A stretch of DNA of 46,787 nucleotides from Lachnospiraceae bacterium (lineage in GTDB: Bacteria > Bacillota > Clostridia > Lachnospirales > Lachnospiraceae): the NCBI GenBank assembly GCA_024691425.1, contig JAILNQ010000102.1, positions 1 through 46,787 on the forward strand, in the 5' to 3' direction. Under the pieces are notes generated by a model that was not told where the DNA came from, did no database searches, and was given only the letters and a program-made list of their open reading frames with translations. Position numbers and translations under genes: made by a program. This document shows positions 33,485 to 41,501 of the stretch, one piece after another (the stretch's first letter is position 1; every line of letters starts with the position of its first letter).

Positions 33485-33715
33485 ATGGAACTCGAAAAGC
33501 TTAAAAAAATCATCACAGAGGTGCTCAACGTGGATGAGAGCGAGATCACCATGGACACGAAGTTCATTGATGACCTCGGTGCGGACTCTCTTGATGTTTA
33601 CCAGATCATTATGGGCGTCGAGGAAGAATTCGACATTGAAATAGATGCTGATAACGCTGAATCGATCGTTACCGTTGCTGATGCGATCGAACAGATCAAG
33701 AATGCGATAAGCTGA
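33485..33715 (+). CDS. acpP: Acyl carrier protein
   Basis: The 76-residue acidic four-helix protein carries acyl chains during fatty-acid synthesis. The phosphopantetheine attachment site is Ser35 in LGADSLDVYQ. Length and charge are normal. It lies between plsX and a terminator, so plsX-acpP form a short operon. Confidence 0.96.
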   Translation: MELEKLKKIITEVLNVDESEITMDTKFIDDLGADSLDVYQIIMGVEEEFDIEIDADNAESIVTVADAIEQIKNAIS

Positions 33716-33743
33716 CGTATATCTTATTTTTTGCATTCGGCCG

Positions 33744-33772
33744 ATAGAGTTCCGGAAGCGGAACTCTATTTT
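33744..33772 (+). terminator. Rho-independent terminator of plsX-acpP
   Basis: ATAGAGTTCCG (33744-33754), GAAG loop, CGGAACTCTAT (33759-33769): a perfect 11-bp stem followed by only TTT and ATG. With no clear promoter in the 30 nt before rnc, some read-through into rnc is likely. Confidence 0.75.
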
Positions 33773-33804
33773 ATGCAGGGTCAACATAGGAGATAGGAGG
33801 GAAA

Positions 33805-34509
33805 ATGAATATTAACGGGGGATATACTAAAATTCAGAAACTCATAGATTATGAGTTCAGCGACAGCGCCCTCATAATAAGAGCACTTTCCCACAGCTCG
33901 TATGCGAATGAGATGAAGCTTAATAAGCATGATGATTACGAGAGGCTTGAGTTCCTCGGTGATGCAGTCCTCGAGCTTACGGTCAGTGAATTCCTTTACA
34001 GAGAGCATCCGGAGATGATGGAAGGCGACATGACGAAGCTCCGTGCTTCGCTTGTTTGCGAGCCTACTCTTGCATATTGTGCGAAGCAGGGATTAGACCT
34101 CGGAAAGTTCATTCTTCTCGGTAAAGGCGAAGATTCTTCAGGGGGACGCAACAGGGATTCCATTGTCTCGGACGTGTTCGAGGCGATCGTCGGAGCATTG
34201 TATCTTGACGGAGGCATCGAACCTGCAAGGAAGTTCATAGAAAGGTTCGTCCTTACGGATTATGAGAAGAAAATCGAATTCATAGACTCTAAGACTCTGC
34301 TCCAGGAGATAGCGCAGGATCAGGGTGCAAGTCTTGAGTATGAGCTCGTTGAGGAGAGGGGGCCGGCGCATGATCGGGATTATGTCATGCGGGCGGTTTT
34401 CGACGGGAAGATCATCGGAAACGGCATCGCCAAGAACAAGAAAGCAGCCCAGCAGGCTGCGGCGTACGAGATTCTTAAGAAACTGGCGAGCCATTCGGAG
34501 AATAATTAA
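33805..34509 (+). CDS. rnc: Ribonuclease III
   Basis: The 234-residue enzyme cuts double-stranded RNA in rRNA maturation and mRNA turnover. The signature ERLEFLGDAVLEL (46-58) holds metal-binding acids, with the second acidic set in DVFEAIVGALYLD. A double-stranded-RNA-binding domain occupies ~160-230 (DSKTLLQEIAQDQG ... NKKAAQQAAAYEIL). GGAGGG precedes the ATG. Its stop codon shares one base with the smc start. Confidence 0.96.
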   Translation: MNINGGYTKIQKLIDYEFSDSALIIRALSHSSYANEMKLNKHDDYERLEFLGDAVLELTVSEFLYREHPEMMEGDMTKLRASLVCEPTLAYCAKQGLDLGKFILLGKGEDSSGGRNRDSIVSDVFEAIVGALYLDGGIEPARKFIERFVLTDYEKKIEFIDSKTLLQEIAQDQGASLEYELVEERGPAHDRDYVMRAVFDGKIIGNGIAKNKKAAQQAAAYEILKKLASHSENN

Positions 34510-37500
34510 TGTATTTAAAAAACATCGAAGTGCAGGGGTTCAAATCCTTTGCCAACAAGATCAACTTTGAATTCCATAACGGCATAACCGCAATAGTCGG
34601 CCCGAACGGCTCGGGAAAGAGCAATGTTGCTGATGCGGTCAGATGGGTCCTCGGTGAGCAGAGCGCGAAGCAGCTCCGCGGTTCATCGATGCAGGACGTA
34701 ATCTTCTCCGGAACGGAGATGAGAAAGCCCATGGGATATGCATATGTTGCGATAACTCTCGACAATGCGGATCATGCGCTTCCGATCGATTATGAAGAGG
34801 TTACGGTCGCAAGGCGTGTATACCGCTCGGGTGAAAGCGAATACCTGATCAACGGCTCAACGTGCAGGCTCAAAGATATAGCGGAAATGTTCTATGACAC
34901 GGGTATCGGGAAAGAAGGATACTCGATCATCGGACAGGGGCAGATCGACAGGATCCTGTCCGGAAAACCTGAGGAACGCCGTGAGCTTTTCGACGAAGCG
35001 GCCGGAATAGTTAAGTTCAAGAGAAGAAAAACGACAGCGCTCAAGAAACTGGAAATTGAGCGTAATAATCTTGTGCGCGTTTCCGATATACTTGCTGAAC
35101 TTGAGCGTCAGGTTGAACCGCTCGAGAAACAGTCCGAGGTCGCGAAAGATTATCTGAACAAGAAAGAAGAACTTAAAAAGCTCGATGTAAACATCTTCCT
35201 CATCGACAACGAAAAGTCGAAGGCCGTACTTGAAGAATGCGAAAAGAAGATAGAGATCGCTGCAACGGATTACGAGGCGGCAAAGGAAGAAGATGAGCGT
35301 TTAAAGGAAGAGTTCGGCGAGGTCGAGAAGAAGATCGCCGAGCTTGACGAAGAGATAGAGGAGAAGAGGAAAAAACTCTCGGACGATAGCCTTACGAGGC
35401 AGAAGCTTGAGGGTGAGATAGATGTCCTGACGGAGAAGATCAATTCCGCCAACAGCTCGACCGAGCATTACAAGAACCGTGAGAAACAGCTGAATGAGGA
35501 TATACAGAGCAAGGAATCTGAAGCGAAAACTCATGAGGCTGAACTTGCCGATCTCAATAAGAATTCGGAAGAACTCATAAAGACGAGAGATGAAGCGGCT
35601 GCCGAGCTCGAAAAGATACAGGCGGAAATTGAAAAAGAGAACTCCTTCATTGAGGAGAATAAGAATCATATTATAGAGCTCTTAAACGACAGAAACGAGA
35701 TCAGATCAAAACTCGGACAGTTCGGGACAATGCTTGAGCAGACCAGGATACGTGAAGCCGAGATCCAGTCGAAGCTTATCAGTGCAAAGAGCGAGGAGGC
35801 CGAGCAGGATACGCTCGTTAATGCTCTTACACTCGAGCTTGACACGATCAATTCTGACATAAAATCAACAGATGAGAAGCGCGAATCCGCAGAAGAAAAG
35901 CTCGGTGATTTCAGATCAACGTTAGAAGCCCTTGACGGAAAATACGGCGAAGCCCAGATGGCATATCAGAGGGTTAAGTCAAAGCTCGACACTCTTAAGA
36001 ATCTCGCCGAGAGATATGAGGGATACGGCGGAAGCATAAAGCGCGTGATGGAGCAGAAGAACAAAGTAGCAGGAATCATCGGCGTTGTTGCGGATATCAT
36101 GAATGTCGATCCTGAATATGAGACCGCGATTGAAACTGCTCTTGGCGGAAACATACAGAATATCGTTACGAAGGATGAGCATGTAGCCAGAAGACTGATC
36201 CAGTTCCTGAAGGATAACAAGGCAGGAAGAGCGACATTCCTTCCGCTCACTACTACGAGAAACCGCGGGGAATTTGACAAGCCTGAAGTCAGGAACGCCA
36301 AAGGCTTCATCGGTATGGCCAATGAGCTCGTCAAGACGAAATCAGAATATGAGGATGTTATAAGCCAGCTGCTCGGAGCGATAATCGTCATCGATAACGT
36401 TGAGAATGCTTTAGCGCTTGCGAAGGAATACAATTACACTCTCAGGATCGTAACGCTCGAAGGCGAGTATCTTACGCCCGGAGGTGCGCTTGCCGGAGGT
36501 TCGTTCAAAAATGCGTCCAATCTTCTCGGAAGAAACAGGGAGATCGATGCCCTCGAAGATGAGGCAAAGAAGGGGCTTCACGAGATTGAGGCCATAATGG
36601 ATGAGATCGACAGGACGAAGGAAGAACGTTCAAAGGTCCGCGGCGAGATAGAAGAATACAAGGCTAAACTGCAGGATCTTTTCATACAGAAGAACACTGC
36701 TTCGATGAATGTCGATTCTGCTAACAAACATAAGGAAGAGATGGTCAAAGGCCATGCTGATCTTGCACGGGAATTCGAGCAGATGCAGGAAGCTGCCAAA
36801 GGCATAACAACTGATCAGGACAGCGCAAAGGAACAGCTGGCAGATTCGGAAAAGAAAGAACAGGAGCTGAATGACGCCATAAACGAGGCGGGAGAAAGGC
36901 TCGAGAAGCTCCGTGATGTCGAAACCGAAAAAGTGCTCGCAAAGTCTGAACTTGATATAGAAGTTTCACAGAGGGATCAGAAGGTTGATTTCGCCCGCCG
37001 GAACGTTGAACGTGTTCATTCGGAGATCGAGCATCTTAAAAATGAGCTCGCGGAAATAGCAAAGAATATTGAAGAAGCCGCAAATGAGATCGAGCAGAAA
37101 CAGAACGACATCGAAGAGATAAAGAAGACGATCGAAGCGTCAATCGGAACCGCTGATGAGAATGAGGCAGCTCTGAACGAAGCTATTGGCCGCAAGCAGG
37201 AATTTACTGATAAGCAGAAGACGTTCTTCGAAAAAAAGGAAGAAGTCACGAAAAAGCTATCAGATCTTGATAAGGAGCTTTACCGTCTCAATGCCCAGAA
37301 GGAAAAGAATGAGGCTGATCAGGAAAGCCGCATCAACTATATGTGGAATGAGTACGAGATATCGCTCATGAATGCGGTGCAGATGCGCGATGAAACACTA
37401 GACGATCCTTCGGCCATGCGTAAGCGGATCAATAAACTCCGCGAAGAGATAAGAAATCTCGGGGATGTCAATGTCAATGCCATCGAGGACTACAAGAACC

Positions 37501-38069
37501 TGATGGAAAGATATACGTTCACGAAGACGCAGCATGATGACCTTGTTCAGGCCGAGAAGGATCTGCTCGGCATCATCGAGGAACTTGATAAACAGATGAA
37601 GATCCAGTTCGAGGAGAACTTCAAGCTCATAGGATCGGAGTTTGACAAAGTGTTCAAGGAACTGTTCGGAGGAGGAACAGGTACCCTGAAGATAAATGAG
37701 GATGAGGACATCCTTGAAGCGGGTATCAACATAAATGCACAGCCCCCGGGCAAAAAACTCCAGAACATGCTCATGCTCTCGGGCGGTGAGAAGGCACTCG
37801 CGGCCATCGCGCTTCTTTTCGCAATACAGAACCTGAAGCCTTCGCCTTTCTGTCTCCTGGACGAGATAGAGGCAGCGCTCGATGAATCGAACGTCGGAAG
37901 GTTCGCGGGCTATCTCAATAAGCTTACAGAGCATACGCAGTTCATAGTTATAACGCACAGACGCGGAACTATGGAGAAGGCCGACCGGCTCTACGGTATA
38001 ACGATGCAGGAGAAGGGCGTTTCCGCGCTCGTTTCCGTCAACTTGATCGACAAGGATTTAGATGATTAG
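34509..38069 (+). CDS. smc: Chromosome partition protein SMC
   Basis: The 1186-residue condensin ATPase organises and segregates the chromosome with ScpA and ScpB. Walker A GPNGSGKSN is at 31-39. Long coiled coils (~165-500 and ~680-1020) flank a hinge (~515-670, including GYGGSIKRVMEQ). The C-terminal head has the ABC signature LSGGEKALAA (~1089) and Walker B CLLDEIEAALDE (~1114). It starts at the last base of the rnc stop (TAATG) and is followed by ftsY after 2 bp, a standard Firmicutes order. Confidence 0.97.
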   Translation: MYLKNIEVQGFKSFANKINFEFHNGITAIVGPNGSGKSNVADAVRWVLGEQSAKQLRGSSMQDVIFSGTEMRKPMGYAYVAITLDNADHALPIDYEEVTVARRVYRSGESEYLINGSTCRLKDIAEMFYDTGIGKEGYSIIGQGQIDRILSGKPEERRELFDEAAGIVKFKRRKTTALKKLEIERNNLVRVSDILAELERQVEPLEKQSEVAKDYLNKKEELKKLDVNIFLIDNEKSKAVLEECEKKIEIAATDYEAAKEEDERLKEEFGEVEKKIAELDEEIEEKRKKLSDDSLTRQKLEGEIDVLTEKINSANSSTEHYKNREKQLNEDIQSKESEAKTHEAELADLNKNSEELIKTRDEAAAELEKIQAEIEKENSFIEENKNHIIELLNDRNEIRSKLGQFGTMLEQTRIREAEIQSKLISAKSEEAEQDTLVNALTLELDTINSDIKSTDEKRESAEEKLGDFRSTLEALDGKYGEAQMAYQRVKSKLDTLKNLAERYEGYGGSIKRVMEQKNKVAGIIGVVADIMNVDPEYETAIETALGGNIQNIVTKDEHVARRLIQFLKDNKAGRATFLPLTTTRNRGEFDKPEVRNAKGFIGMANELVKTKSEYEDVISQLLGAIIVIDNVENALALAKEYNYTLRIVTLEGEYLTPGGALAGGSFKNASNLLGRNREIDALEDEAKKGLHEIEAIMDEIDRTKEERSKVRGEIEEYKAKLQDLFIQKNTASMNVDSANKHKEEMVKGHADLAREFEQMQEAAKGITTDQDSAKEQLADSEKKEQELNDAINEAGERLEKLRDVETEKVLAKSELDIEVSQRDQKVDFARRNVERVHSEIEHLKNELAEIAKNIEEAANEIEQKQNDIEEIKKTIEASIGTADENEAALNEAIGRKQEFTDKQKTFFEKKEEVTKKLSDLDKELYRLNAQKEKNEADQESRINYMWNEYEISLMNAVQMRDETLDDPSAMRKRINKLREEIRNLGDVNVNAIEDYKNLMERYTFTKTQHDDLVQAEKDLLGIIEELDKQMKIQFEENFKLIGSEFDKVFKELFGGGTGTLKINEDEDILEAGININAQPPGKKLQNMLMLSGGEKALAAIALLFAIQNLKPSPFCLLDEIEAALDESNVGRFAGYLNKLTEHTQFIVITHRRGTMEKADRLYGITMQEKGVSALVSVNLIDKDLDD

Positions 38070-38071
38070 CC

Positions 38072-39022
38072 ATGGCGATTTTCGATAAGCTGTTCTCGGG
38101 ACTTTCGAAATCGAGAGCACAGATTGACGACAATCTCTCGGAGGTTTTCGACCGGGAGAAGATAGATGACGATTTCTATGATGATCTCGAGGAGCTCCTG
38201 ATACTTTCAGATATCGGGGTTGGCGCCACACAGAACATCATTGAGGGACTTCGTACCGATGCAAAGGAAAAACACATAAAGACTCCGAATGCGCTCGGAG
38301 TGCTTCTGATGGATAAGATAAAGGAGCAGATGTCCACGTGCTCGGCGGACTATGAGTTTGAACAGAAGCGTTCTGTGGTGCTCGTTGTCGGAGTGAACGG
38401 AGTCGGCAAGACAACCACGGTTGGAAAGCTTGCAGGAAAGTACAGGGCAGAGGGCAAGAAAGTTATGATCGCCGCCGCGGACACTTTCAGGGCGGCTGCT
38501 CTTGAACAGCTTTCAGTCTGGGCCGAGCGGAGCGGGGCCTATCTTGTGACCGGCAAAGACGGACAGGATCCGTCATCGGTCGTCTATGATGCCGTATCCT
38601 CAGCAAAAGCAAGGGATAACGACATACTTCTGATCGATACTGCGGGAAGGCTCAACAACAAGAAGAATCTCATGGAAGAGCTCGCTAAGATGAAAAGGAT
38701 CATCGACCGCGAGTATCCTCAGGCTATAAAGGAGACTCTGATCGTTCTTGACGGAGCGACCGGTCAGAATGCCGTAAACCAGGCAAGGGAATTCAAAGAA
38801 GTTACCGATGTTTCCGGAATAGTCATTACTAAACTTGACGGAAGCTCAAAAGGCGGCATAGCGATCGCCATACAGTCAGAACTATCGATACCCGTGAAAT
38901 ATGTCGGCGTCGGCGAGGGGATCGATGATCTTCTTAAATTCAACGCAGATGACTATGTAAAAGCCCTGTTTTATAAGGAGGAATATGAAGAAGATGGCGC
39001 AGAATCAGAAGAACAAGAATGA
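38072..39022 (+). CDS. ftsY: Signal recognition particle receptor FtsY
   Basis: The 316-residue GTPase docks SRP-ribosome complexes at the membrane. The N domain (~1-95) leads into the G domain with P-loop GVNGVGKTTT (107-116), DTAGRLNNKKNL, TKLDGSSKGG and GVGEGIDDL. Canonical FtsY proteins end near the ALF sequence at ~residue 300; here an acidic tail (EEYEEDGAESEEQE) follows. That tail is encoded in DNA that also carries the ribosome binding site and first codons of ilvA in another frame. No strong ribosome binding site precedes the ATG, so translation probably depends on smc. Confidence 0.96.
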   Translation: MAIFDKLFSGLSKSRAQIDDNLSEVFDREKIDDDFYDDLEELLILSDIGVGATQNIIEGLRTDAKEKHIKTPNALGVLLMDKIKEQMSTCSADYEFEQKRSVVLVVGVNGVGKTTTVGKLAGKYRAEGKKVMIAAADTFRAAALEQLSVWAERSGAYLVTGKDGQDPSSVVYDAVSSAKARDNDILLIDTAGRLNNKKNLMEELAKMKRIIDREYPQAIKETLIVLDGATGQNAVNQAREFKEVTDVSGIVITKLDGSSKGGIAIAIQSELSIPVKYVGVGEGIDDLLKFNADDYVKALFYKEEYEEDGAESEEQE

Positions 39023-40235
39023 AATGATGACTCTCGACAGGTTCGAGGAGGCCAGCGCTGTCGTCAAGGAAGTCACAAAAGAGACTAAACTCGTATACAG
39101 TTCATATCTCAGCGAGCGCACAGGCAACAAGGTATATTTAAAGCCCGAGAACATGCAGATGACCGGAGCCTACAAGCTCAGAGGCGCATATTACAAGGTC
39201 AGCACGATGTCCGAGAAGGAACGTAAGAAGGGCATCATCACTGCATCCGCCGGAAATCATGCGCAGGGAGTTGCATATGCGGCAAAGCAGTTCGGACTTA
39301 AAGCAGTTATCGTTATGCCCACGACAACTCCGCTGATCAAGGTCAACAGGACAAAGAACCTCGGCGCTGATGTCATACTTTACGGAGACGTATATGACGA
39401 GGCATGCGATAAGGCGCTGCAGCTTGCGAAAGAGGAAGGTTACACGTTCATCCATCCTTTTGATGACCCGGTAGTTGCAACGGGACAGGGAACAGTGGCG
39501 ATGGAGATATTCCAGGATCTTCCGATCGTTGACTATATCCTCGTTCCGATAGGCGGGGGCGGACTTGCCGCAGGCGTTTCAACTCTTGCAAAGCTTCTGA
39601 ATCCGAAGATAAAAGTCATCGGCGTGGAGCCTGAAGGGGCCGCATGCATGAAGGCTTCTCTTGAGGCGGGTGAAGTAGTAAGCCTTGATAGCGTATCAAC
39701 TATCGCTGACGGTACCGCCGTCAAAACTCCGGGTGCAGATATATTCCCGTATATCCGGCGCAATGTTGACCGAATAATTACGGTCGGCGATGAAGAGCTC
39801 ATAGTAGCATTCCTCGATATGGTCGAAAATCATAAGATGATCGTTGAAAATTCAGGACTTCTGACCGTCGCCGCGCTTGATCACCTGAAGGTCAAGAACA
39901 AAAGGATAGTATCGATCCTGTCCGGCGGCAACATGGATGTCATAACGATGTCATCGGTCGTATCGCAGGGCCTTATTATGAGAGACAGGATTTTCACCGT
40001 TTCGGTGCTCCTTCCGGACAAGCCCGGACAGCTTTCTCTAGTTGCGAGCGTTATCGCTGCCGAGAACGGAAACGTAATAAAACTCGAACACAATCAGTTC
40101 GTTTCAACCAACAGAAATGCCGCGGTTGAACTGCGTATAACGCTTGAGGCATTCGGCACGGAACATAAGAACAGAATACTTGATTCTCTTGAAGCTAAAG
40201 GCTATAAACCTAAGATAGTGCGTACCGTTATATAA
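38985..40235 (+). CDS. ilvA: Threonine ammonia-lyase with C-terminal ACT domain
   Basis: The PLP enzyme has 416 residues from the ATG at 38985. It deaminates threonine to 2-oxobutanoate, for isoleucine synthesis or threonine catabolism. Schiff-base Lys64 lies in TGAYKLRGAYYK, the phosphate-binding loop is GGGGLAAG, and TASAGNHAQG is conserved. A single ACT-like domain (~335-416, VSVLLPDKPGQLSLVASVIA) suggests allosteric control. AAGGAGG (38975-38981) is only 3 nt from this ATG; the ATG at 38994 (12 nt) is an alternative. Either way it overlaps ftsY by 29-38 bp in a different frame, which is unusual for an unrelated enzyme inside an SRP gene block. Confidence 0.94.
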   Translation: MKKMAQNQKNKNEMMTLDRFEEASAVVKEVTKETKLVYSSYLSERTGNKVYLKPENMQMTGAYKLRGAYYKVSTMSEKERKKGIITASAGNHAQGVAYAAKQFGLKAVIVMPTTTPLIKVNRTKNLGADVILYGDVYDEACDKALQLAKEEGYTFIHPFDDPVVATGQGTVAMEIFQDLPIVDYILVPIGGGGLAAGVSTLAKLLNPKIKVIGVEPEGAACMKASLEAGEVVSLDSVSTIADGTAVKTPGADIFPYIRRNVDRIITVGDEELIVAFLDMVENHKMIVENSGLLTVAALDHLKVKNKRIVSILSGGNMDVITMSSVVSQGLIMRDRIFTVSVLLPDKPGQLSLVASVIAAENGNVIKLEHNQFVSTNRNAAVELRITLEAFGTEHKNRILDSLEAKGYKPKIVRTVI

Positions 40236-40242
40236 TTTTTGG

Positions 40243-40271
40243 TTGTGCATTCGCAAAAATAGTAGTAAAAT
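40243..40271 (+). promoter_or_regulatory. Sigma-A promoter for the secreted helical protein
   Basis: TTGTGC (40243-40248), 17-nt spacer, TAAAAT (40266-40271). The start near 40278 gives a ~60-nt leader with GAGGTGG before the ATG at 40338 and a small ACGA/TCGT inverted repeat. Confidence 0.72.
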
Positions 40272-40337
40272 ACATACGTTATTATGACAATGATCAACCA
40301 AACGACGTAAAATCGTGGAACGAGGTGGAAAAATCAG

Positions 40338-41075
40338 ATGCTTAAAAAAGTAATGATGACAATTTCAGGTGTTATGCTGGCAGGCGTTATTTTCTGCGCT
40401 TCATCGGTTGATACAAAGGCTGCACTTCCGTGTACCTATGATATCATAAATGATGCTAACGGCGACATCAATCAGGCGAATGCCATGTATACTCAGTCAA
40501 AGGCAAAGGAGGCTGAATACCTGGCAGCATTGAATGCGATAAAGGCTAATCCCGGCGCATATACTCAGCTTGAGTACGAGCAGGCCGTGTTCAATTACAA
40601 CAATCAAGTAAACATCAGCCAGTGGTGGCTTACGAATCTGAACAATGCCAAAGCTTATCTTACGAACATCACCGGACGTGGGGCTTTCGAGGACAAGTTC
40701 GCGGCCAACAGGGCGGCTCTTGCAGACCTTACGACGCTCGGTGCGGCAAAGACAGATGCTCAGGGAGCAGCAAACATTGCGAACGGAGTCCTTATGCAGA
40801 TTGCGGATGTTGAGAAGGCTATCGCAGGATATCAGCTTCAGGTTGCGGCGAATCCTTCACTCCAGAAGCAGATCAACGATCTGACTGCAAGGCTTGCAAC
40901 GCTTAAAGCCGATTATGCGGCAAAGGCAGCTATAGCGGCCCAGAAGGCTGAGCTTTATAACACCTATCTGAAGACGCTCAATTATCAGGGATACAGCGTC
41001 GGATTTGAGAACTATCAGTTCAACAGGGAATATCAGAGAGATAACCTCAACTGGGATCCTAAAGGATACTATTGA
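40338..41075 (+). CDS. Secreted Ala/Asn/Gln-rich helical protein, unknown function
   Basis: The protein has 245 residues. A signal peptide ends near DTKA-A (~residue 28). The mature part is almost wholly helix-forming, with heptad-like Ala/Leu spacing (~35-215: ALNAIKANPGAYTQLEYEQA, DLTARLATLKADYAAKAA) and a Tyr/Asn-rich C-terminus with YQGYSVGFENYQFNREYQ. No enzyme motif, lipobox, sortase signal or membrane helix is present, so it is probably released or held in the wall by non-covalent contacts. It has its own promoter and a strong terminator. I do not recognise a family. It separates ftsY-ilvA from ylxM-ffh. Confidence 0.88.
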   Translation: MLKKVMMTISGVMLAGVIFCASSVDTKAALPCTYDIINDANGDINQANAMYTQSKAKEAEYLAALNAIKANPGAYTQLEYEQAVFNYNNQVNISQWWLTNLNNAKAYLTNITGRGAFEDKFAANRAALADLTTLGAAKTDAQGAANIANGVLMQIADVEKAIAGYQLQVAANPSLQKQINDLTARLATLKADYAAKAAIAAQKAELYNTYLKTLNYQGYSVGFENYQFNREYQRDNLNWDPKGYY

Positions 41076-41106
41076 TCACGAGATATATAGAATTTATGCA
41101 GTTCAT

Positions 41107-41142
41107 GCGGTGTCAAGAATATATACTTGACACCGCTTTTTT
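41107..41142 (+). terminator. Rho-independent terminator of the secreted-protein gene
   Basis: GCGGTGTCAAG (41107-41117), an 8-nt AT loop, CTTGACACCGC (41126-41136): a perfect 11-bp stem followed by TTTTTT. The second arm also contains the -35 element of the ylxM promoter. Confidence 0.95.
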
Positions 41143-41155
41143 ATTGTTGTAACAT
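41127..41155 (+). promoter_or_regulatory. Putative ylxM-ffh promoter embedded in the upstream terminator
   Basis: TTGACA (41127-41132) is part of the terminator's second arm. A 17-nt spacer leads to TAACAT (41150-41155), a 4-of-6 match. The predicted start near 41162 is only ~4 nt before the ylxM ATG, consistent with the absence of any ribosome binding site there. Confidence 0.55.
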
Positions 41156-41165
41156 ATCGCTTGTT

Positions 41166-41480
41166 ATGGACGATATCGCAAAAAAGAATCTGCTCTATGA
41201 TTTTTACGGAGAGCTTCTTACGGAACACCAGAGGCTCATTTATGAAGATGCGGTATATAACGACTGTTCTCTGTCAGAGCTTGCCAGTGAATACGGCATT
41301 TCCAGGCAGGGCGTTCATGATCTTCTGAAGCGGTGCGACCGCATTCTTGAGGATTATGAGGAAAAGCTGAAGCTCGTGGAAAGGTTCATGAAGCTGCGAG
41401 CTATTGCTGACAGGATAGTGGAAGTCTCCGATGATGAGGAAGTTAAGGAACTGGCGCGGAAGATGGTCGGGATCCTCTGA
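41166..41480 (+). CDS. ylxM: YlxM, helix-turn-helix protein associated with SRP
   Basis: The start is taken at 41166 (MDDIAKK) because the longer frame runs into the upstream terminator; the product has 104 residues. A sigma-70-region-4-like helix-turn-helix (~20-65: LTEHQRLIYEDAVYND, CSLSELASEYGISRQGVHDLL) is followed by a long charged helix. YlxM is the usual partner gene of ffh and in streptococci modulates SRP function. No Shine-Dalgarno sequence precedes the ATG, suggesting a nearly leaderless transcript. ffh starts 21 bp downstream. Confidence 0.92.
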   Translation: MDDIAKKNLLYDFYGELLTEHQRLIYEDAVYNDCSLSELASEYGISRQGVHDLLKRCDRILEDYEEKLKLVERFMKLRAIADRIVEVSDDEEVKELARKMVGIL

Positions 41481-41501
41481 TTTCCTTGATGGGAAAAAGA
41501 T

